A stretch of 17,394 nucleotides of DNA, taken from NCBI GenBank assembly GCA_047971145.1, contig JBKDZL010000038.1:1-17394 (forward strand), in the 5' to 3' direction. Shown here one piece after another: positions 14,759-17,394 of this stretch. Each line of letters begins with the position of its first letter. Position 1 is the stretch's first letter. Position numbers and translations under genes: made by a program. The notes beneath the pieces are model-generated. The model was not told the origin of the DNA. It saw only the letters and a list, made by a program, of their open reading frames with translations, and made no database searches. The DNA comes from JBKDZL01 sp047971145. Its GTDB lineage: Bacteria; Bacillota_I; Bacilli_A; Erysipelotrichales; Erysipelotrichaceae.

Positions 14759-15745
14759 ATGATTAAAGTAGCATATTTTGGGTTTGGTAATAGTGTGCTT
14801 AATTACCACTTTCCCTTTATTTTAAAAATGAAAGATAAATTTGAAGTAAAAACAGTTTGTTATCCTAGCGAATTTAGAGATGAAAAATTAGAGAGTGATT
14901 ATCCAGATATTCATTTCACTTCTAATGCTGATGAAATTTATAATGATGAAGAAATTCAATTAGTTGTGATCTGCTCACCAGATAGTACTCATAAAGAATT
15001 AGTTATGAATTCACTAACTCATAAGAAACATGTGTTAGTAGAAAAACCAATTACTAGAGATGTAGCTGAAGATAAAGAATTATTTGATTATGCTAAAGAA
15101 ATGGGTTGTATCTTAACAGTTAATCAAAATAGAAGATATGATAGTGATTTTATGTCAGTAAAAGAAATTATTGATTCGGGAGTATTAGGAGATATAGTAG
15201 AAGTTATTTCCCATTACGACTATTTTAGACCGCATGATAACGGTGTTGAAGGCTTAGGTATGATGCATGGTTTAGCTATTCATACTATTGATCAAGTTGT
15301 TTCTTATTTTGGCTTCGCTAATAAGGTTGTCAGTGATGTTAGATCAATTCATAAAGGGAAATTTGCTGATGATTATATTGACTTAGATTTGTTTTATGAT
15401 AATTATAAGGTGAGTGTTAAAACATCTACTGCTGTGTTATATGATTTTCCAAGATTTACTGTTCATGGTAAAAAAGGAAGTTTGATCATTCCTCCTCGCC
15501 CTCATAATTCCAAGACTAAGCAAACTTCTGATAAGCAAGCAGTAACTGAAGGTCATCTTTATTATGTCGATGATAAGAGTGAAAAACAACATAAAATTAT
15601 TACTCAATTGCCAAATCAATATGGTCTTATCTATGAAAATTTATTTGAGGCTATTACCACTGGCAAAGAAACTCTGATTAAGCCAAATGAAGTGCTTGAA
15701 GTATTGACAATTATTGAAAATGCTCTGGCTCCACTTAAAAAATAA
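14759..15745 (+). CDS. Gfo/Idh/MocA-family NAD(P)-dependent oxidoreductase (second of two)
   Basis: The 328-residue protein has a Rossmann start VAYFGFGNSVLNYHFPF, the EKP motif at E95-P97 in VLVEKPITRD, and a catalytic H175-x2-D178 in LAIHTIDQV. The FGxS..NYHxPF opening resembles the YdgJ/YvaA-like branch of the family, which acts on polyols or sugars such as scyllo-inositol. TAAGGAGAAAA directly before the ATG places a strong ribosome site in the short gap after the first oxidoreductase. The two enzymes may catalyse successive or opposite oxidation-reduction steps on one sugar-like compound, but the sequence does not show which. The operon probably ends at the hairpin at 15767-15802. Confidence 0.87.
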   Translation: MIKVAYFGFGNSVLNYHFPFILKMKDKFEVKTVCYPSEFRDEKLESDYPDIHFTSNADEIYNDEEIQLVVICSPDSTHKELVMNSLTHKKHVLVEKPITRDVAEDKELFDYAKEMGCILTVNQNRRYDSDFMSVKEIIDSGVLGDIVEVISHYDYFRPHDNGVEGLGMMHGLAIHTIDQVVSYFGFANKVVSDVRSIHKGKFADDYIDLDLFYDNYKVSVKTSTAVLYDFPRFTVHGKKGSLIIPPRPHNSKTKQTSDKQAVTEGHLYYVDDKSEKQHKIITQLPNQYGLIYENLFEAITTGKETLIKPNEVLEVLTIIENALAPLKK

Positions 15746-15766
15746 GTAAATTTTATCATTCAAATA

Positions 15767-15805
15767 AAAGCTATTATAAACCAATCGTGTTATAATAGCT
15801 TTATT
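15767..15805 (+). terminator. hairpin after the oxidoreductase pair, probable terminator
   Basis: A perfect 13-base-pair stem, AAAGCTATTATAA (15767-15779) with TTATAATAGCTTT (15790-15802), encloses a ten-base loop and is followed by ATT. The terminal T run is short and the stem is AT-rich, so termination may be partial. The right arm also contains a -10 element for gpmI. Confidence 0.6.
15788..15796 (+). promoter_or_regulatory. extended -10 promoter of gpmI inside the hairpin
   Basis: TGT directly precedes TATAAT (15791-15796), giving the extended -10 TGn-TATAAT. No -35 is visible at 17 bases. Transcription would start near 15803, ahead of AAGGAG at 15812-15817. Confidence 0.55.
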
Positions 15806-15824
15806 AAATGTAAGGAGTATTTAT

Positions 15825-17393
15825 ATGAATAAAAGACCGGTAGTTTTAGTAGTAATGGATGGTGTAGGAGTTAATCCTAATAAGTTTGGAAATGCGGTGG
15901 AAAACGCTTATACCCCGACTCTAGATAATTTATTAGCTAATCATGCCAATACTATTTTGAAGGCTCATGGTAGTGCGGTGGGCATGCCTACTGATGATGA
16001 TATGGGAAATTCTGAGGTTGGACATAATGCCATTGGCTGTGGACAAATATACTCTCAAGGAGCTAAATTGGTTAATGAGTCTATTGCTAGTGGGGATATT
16101 TATCTTAGTCCTACTTGGAAAGAGTTAGTCAGCAATGCTCAAAATCATACTATGCATTTTATTGGTTTGCTTTCTGATGGTAATATTCACTCTAATATTA
16201 ATCATTTATTATCAATGCTTAAACAATGTAAGGAAGAGGGTTTGAAAAGAGTAAGAGTTCACGCTTTATTAGATGGTAGAGATGTGCCAGCTACCTCAGC
16301 ATTAGAGTATATTGATATTTTAGAAAATCTTATGAGTGAGTTAAATGATGATAATTTTGATAGTAAAATAGCATCAGGTGGTGGTCGTATGAAATTGACT
16401 ATGGATAGATATGATGCTGATTGGAGTATGGTCGAAGCTGGTTGGAAACATCATGTTTTAGCTGAAGGCAGAGAATTTAGCTCAGCTACTGAAGCGATTG
16501 AAACTTATCGAAAAGAGAATGATGTTATTGATCAAGATTTACCTGGTTTTGTAGTTAGTGATGACAATGGCCCTGTTGGTAAAATTGTTGATGGGGATTC
16601 AGTGATTTTGTTTAACTTTAGAGGTGATAGAGCAATAGAATTATCTAAGACTTTTGAAATGGATGATTTCGATAAATTTGATAGAGGGAATAAACCTAAT
16701 GTTATGTATGCTGGTATGTTACAGTATGATGGTGATTTACAGTTACCTAAGAAATTCTTGGTTGAGCCACCAAAAATTAAAAATACACTTACAGAATACT
16801 TAGTTAGTCATAATATTAACCAATATGCTTTGAGTGAGACACAAAAATTTGGTCATGTAACCTATTTTTGGAATGGTAATAGAAGTGAAAAATTCTCTGA
16901 AGAGTTAGAGACTTGGCAAGAGGTAAAATCTGACTTGGTTCCTTTTGAACAAAGACCTTGGATGAAATCTGCTGAAATAACTGATGCTATTGTAACTGCT
17001 ATTGAATCAAAAAAATATGATTTCTTAAGAGTTAATTATCCTAATGGGGATATGGTTGGTCACACAGGACACTTAGAGGCTACAATTGTTGGGGTGGAAT
17101 CTGTGGATTTAGCTTTAGGGCGTATTATTAAAGCTGTGGATAAAGTTAATGGTATTCTTGTAATAACTGCAGATCATGGTAATGCTGATCAAATGTATGA
17201 AAAGCAAAAAAATCCAGAAGATAAGCCTAAGGCTAAAACTTCTCATACCTTATTTCCGGTACCATTTATTATTTATGGTAAACAAGTTGAAATTAAGGAA
17301 GGTAATTATGGTTTAGCTAATATTGCCCAAACTGTAGTTAAATTATTAGAATTGCCAAATAATGATAATTGGCTGGAGTCGATTATTAAATAA
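15825..17393 (+). CDS. gpmI: cofactor-independent phosphoglycerate mutase, plant/protist-like type
   Basis: This enzyme interconverts 3- and 2-phosphoglycerate in glycolysis and gluconeogenesis using a phosphoserine intermediate and two metal ions. The 522-residue protein is complete. It has the first metal site at D12 in VVMDGVG, nucleophile Ser63 in DMGNSEVGHNAIG, then LLDGRDVPATSA, NFRGDR, NGDMVGHTG, TADHGNAD and TSHT. Several stretches match the plant and protist branch rather than typical bacterial GpmI: GGGRMKLTMDRYDADW, YAGMLQYDGDLQLP, KFGHVTYFWNGNRS, and RVNYPNGDMVGHTG. Typical bacterial enzymes instead carry a 'YAHVTFFFNGG' version of the third stretch. AAGGAG at 15812-15817 fits the start. 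It appears monocistronic within this window, which ends one base after its stop. The function is firm; the clade assignment is from memory of family sequences. Confidence 0.93.
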   Translation: MNKRPVVLVVMDGVGVNPNKFGNAVENAYTPTLDNLLANHANTILKAHGSAVGMPTDDDMGNSEVGHNAIGCGQIYSQGAKLVNESIASGDIYLSPTWKELVSNAQNHTMHFIGLLSDGNIHSNINHLLSMLKQCKEEGLKRVRVHALLDGRDVPATSALEYIDILENLMSELNDDNFDSKIASGGGRMKLTMDRYDADWSMVEAGWKHHVLAEGREFSSATEAIETYRKENDVIDQDLPGFVVSDDNGPVGKIVDGDSVILFNFRGDRAIELSKTFEMDDFDKFDRGNKPNVMYAGMLQYDGDLQLPKKFLVEPPKIKNTLTEYLVSHNINQYALSETQKFGHVTYFWNGNRSEKFSEELETWQEVKSDLVPFEQRPWMKSAEITDAIVTAIESKKYDFLRVNYPNGDMVGHTGHLEATIVGVESVDLALGRIIKAVDKVNGILVITADHGNADQMYEKQKNPEDKPKAKTSHTLFPVPFIIYGKQVEIKEGNYGLANIAQTVVKLLELPNNDNWLESIIK

Positions 17394-17394
17394 T

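Noticed and set aside
13769..15745. Recent tandem duplication giving the two oxidoreductases
   Set aside because: Beyond family motifs the proteins differ strongly, including DxGxY in one against HxxD in the other.
1..17394. CRISPR arrays, insertion sequences, phage genes, tRNA or rRNA
   Set aside because: I found no regularly spaced repeats, transposase or integrase motifs, terminal inverted repeats or cloverleaf-like sequences.

Overview
The window comes from a very AT-rich bacterial chromosome (roughly 30% G+C by eye). Shine-Dalgarno sites are mostly of the AGGAG/AAGGAG kind, and promoters are of the housekeeping TTGACA/TATAAT kind. TGA acts as a stop, so code 4 is not in use. A DivIC/FtsB cell-division protein, a YtrBC-like ABC pair, a FeoA/FeoB/FeoB-associated small-protein set, a B12-dependent ribonucleotide reductase and the MEP-pathway gene ispD together suggest a low-GC, probably anaerobic member of the Bacillota (Firmicutes). 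I cannot fix the class. I see no insertion sequence, phage gene, CRISPR array, tRNA or rRNA. Most of the window looks like ordinary chromosomal backbone.

Layout. (1) 1-2158: a cob(I)alamin adenosyltransferase converges on ispD, which has a near-perfect promoter, and a PAP2-type membrane phosphatase diverges from ispD. (2) 2245-4790: a large class II (adenosylcobalamin-dependent) ribonucleotide reductase with its own terminator. The adenosyltransferase about 1.7 kb upstream makes the cofactor this enzyme needs. (3) 4791-6542: a lone reverse-strand cation diffusion facilitator with manganese-type metal-site residues, flanked by gene-poor DNA. (4) 6543-6890: a DivIC-like protein and a bidirectional terminator. 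(5) 6916-8808: a reverse-strand, translationally coupled ABC pair. Its ATPase subunit has lost every catalytic motif while keeping an open frame. (6) 8866-11405: the ferrous-iron uptake operon feoA-feoB plus a 42-residue FeoB-associated cysteine protein. Its TTGACA-N17-TATACT promoter is overlapped by a compact array of alternating TAACAA/TTGTTA half-sites. (7) 11473-15745: a DHA3-type MFS exporter overlapping an AraC-family regulator, then two Gfo/Idh/MocA oxidoreductases. Palindromes built on TGTAA/TTACA sit at both promoter regions. (8) 15767-17393: a hairpin that also carries an extended -10, then a phosphoglycerate mutase of the cofactor-independent class whose sequence resembles the plant/protist branch rather than the usual bacterial one.

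The points most worth following up are the motif-less but intact ABC ATPase, the feo operator array, the uncharacterised exporter/regulator/oxidoreductase cassette, and the plant-like phosphoglycerate mutase. None of them amounts to a clearly new multi-gene system. The cassette and the pseudo-ABC pair come closest.
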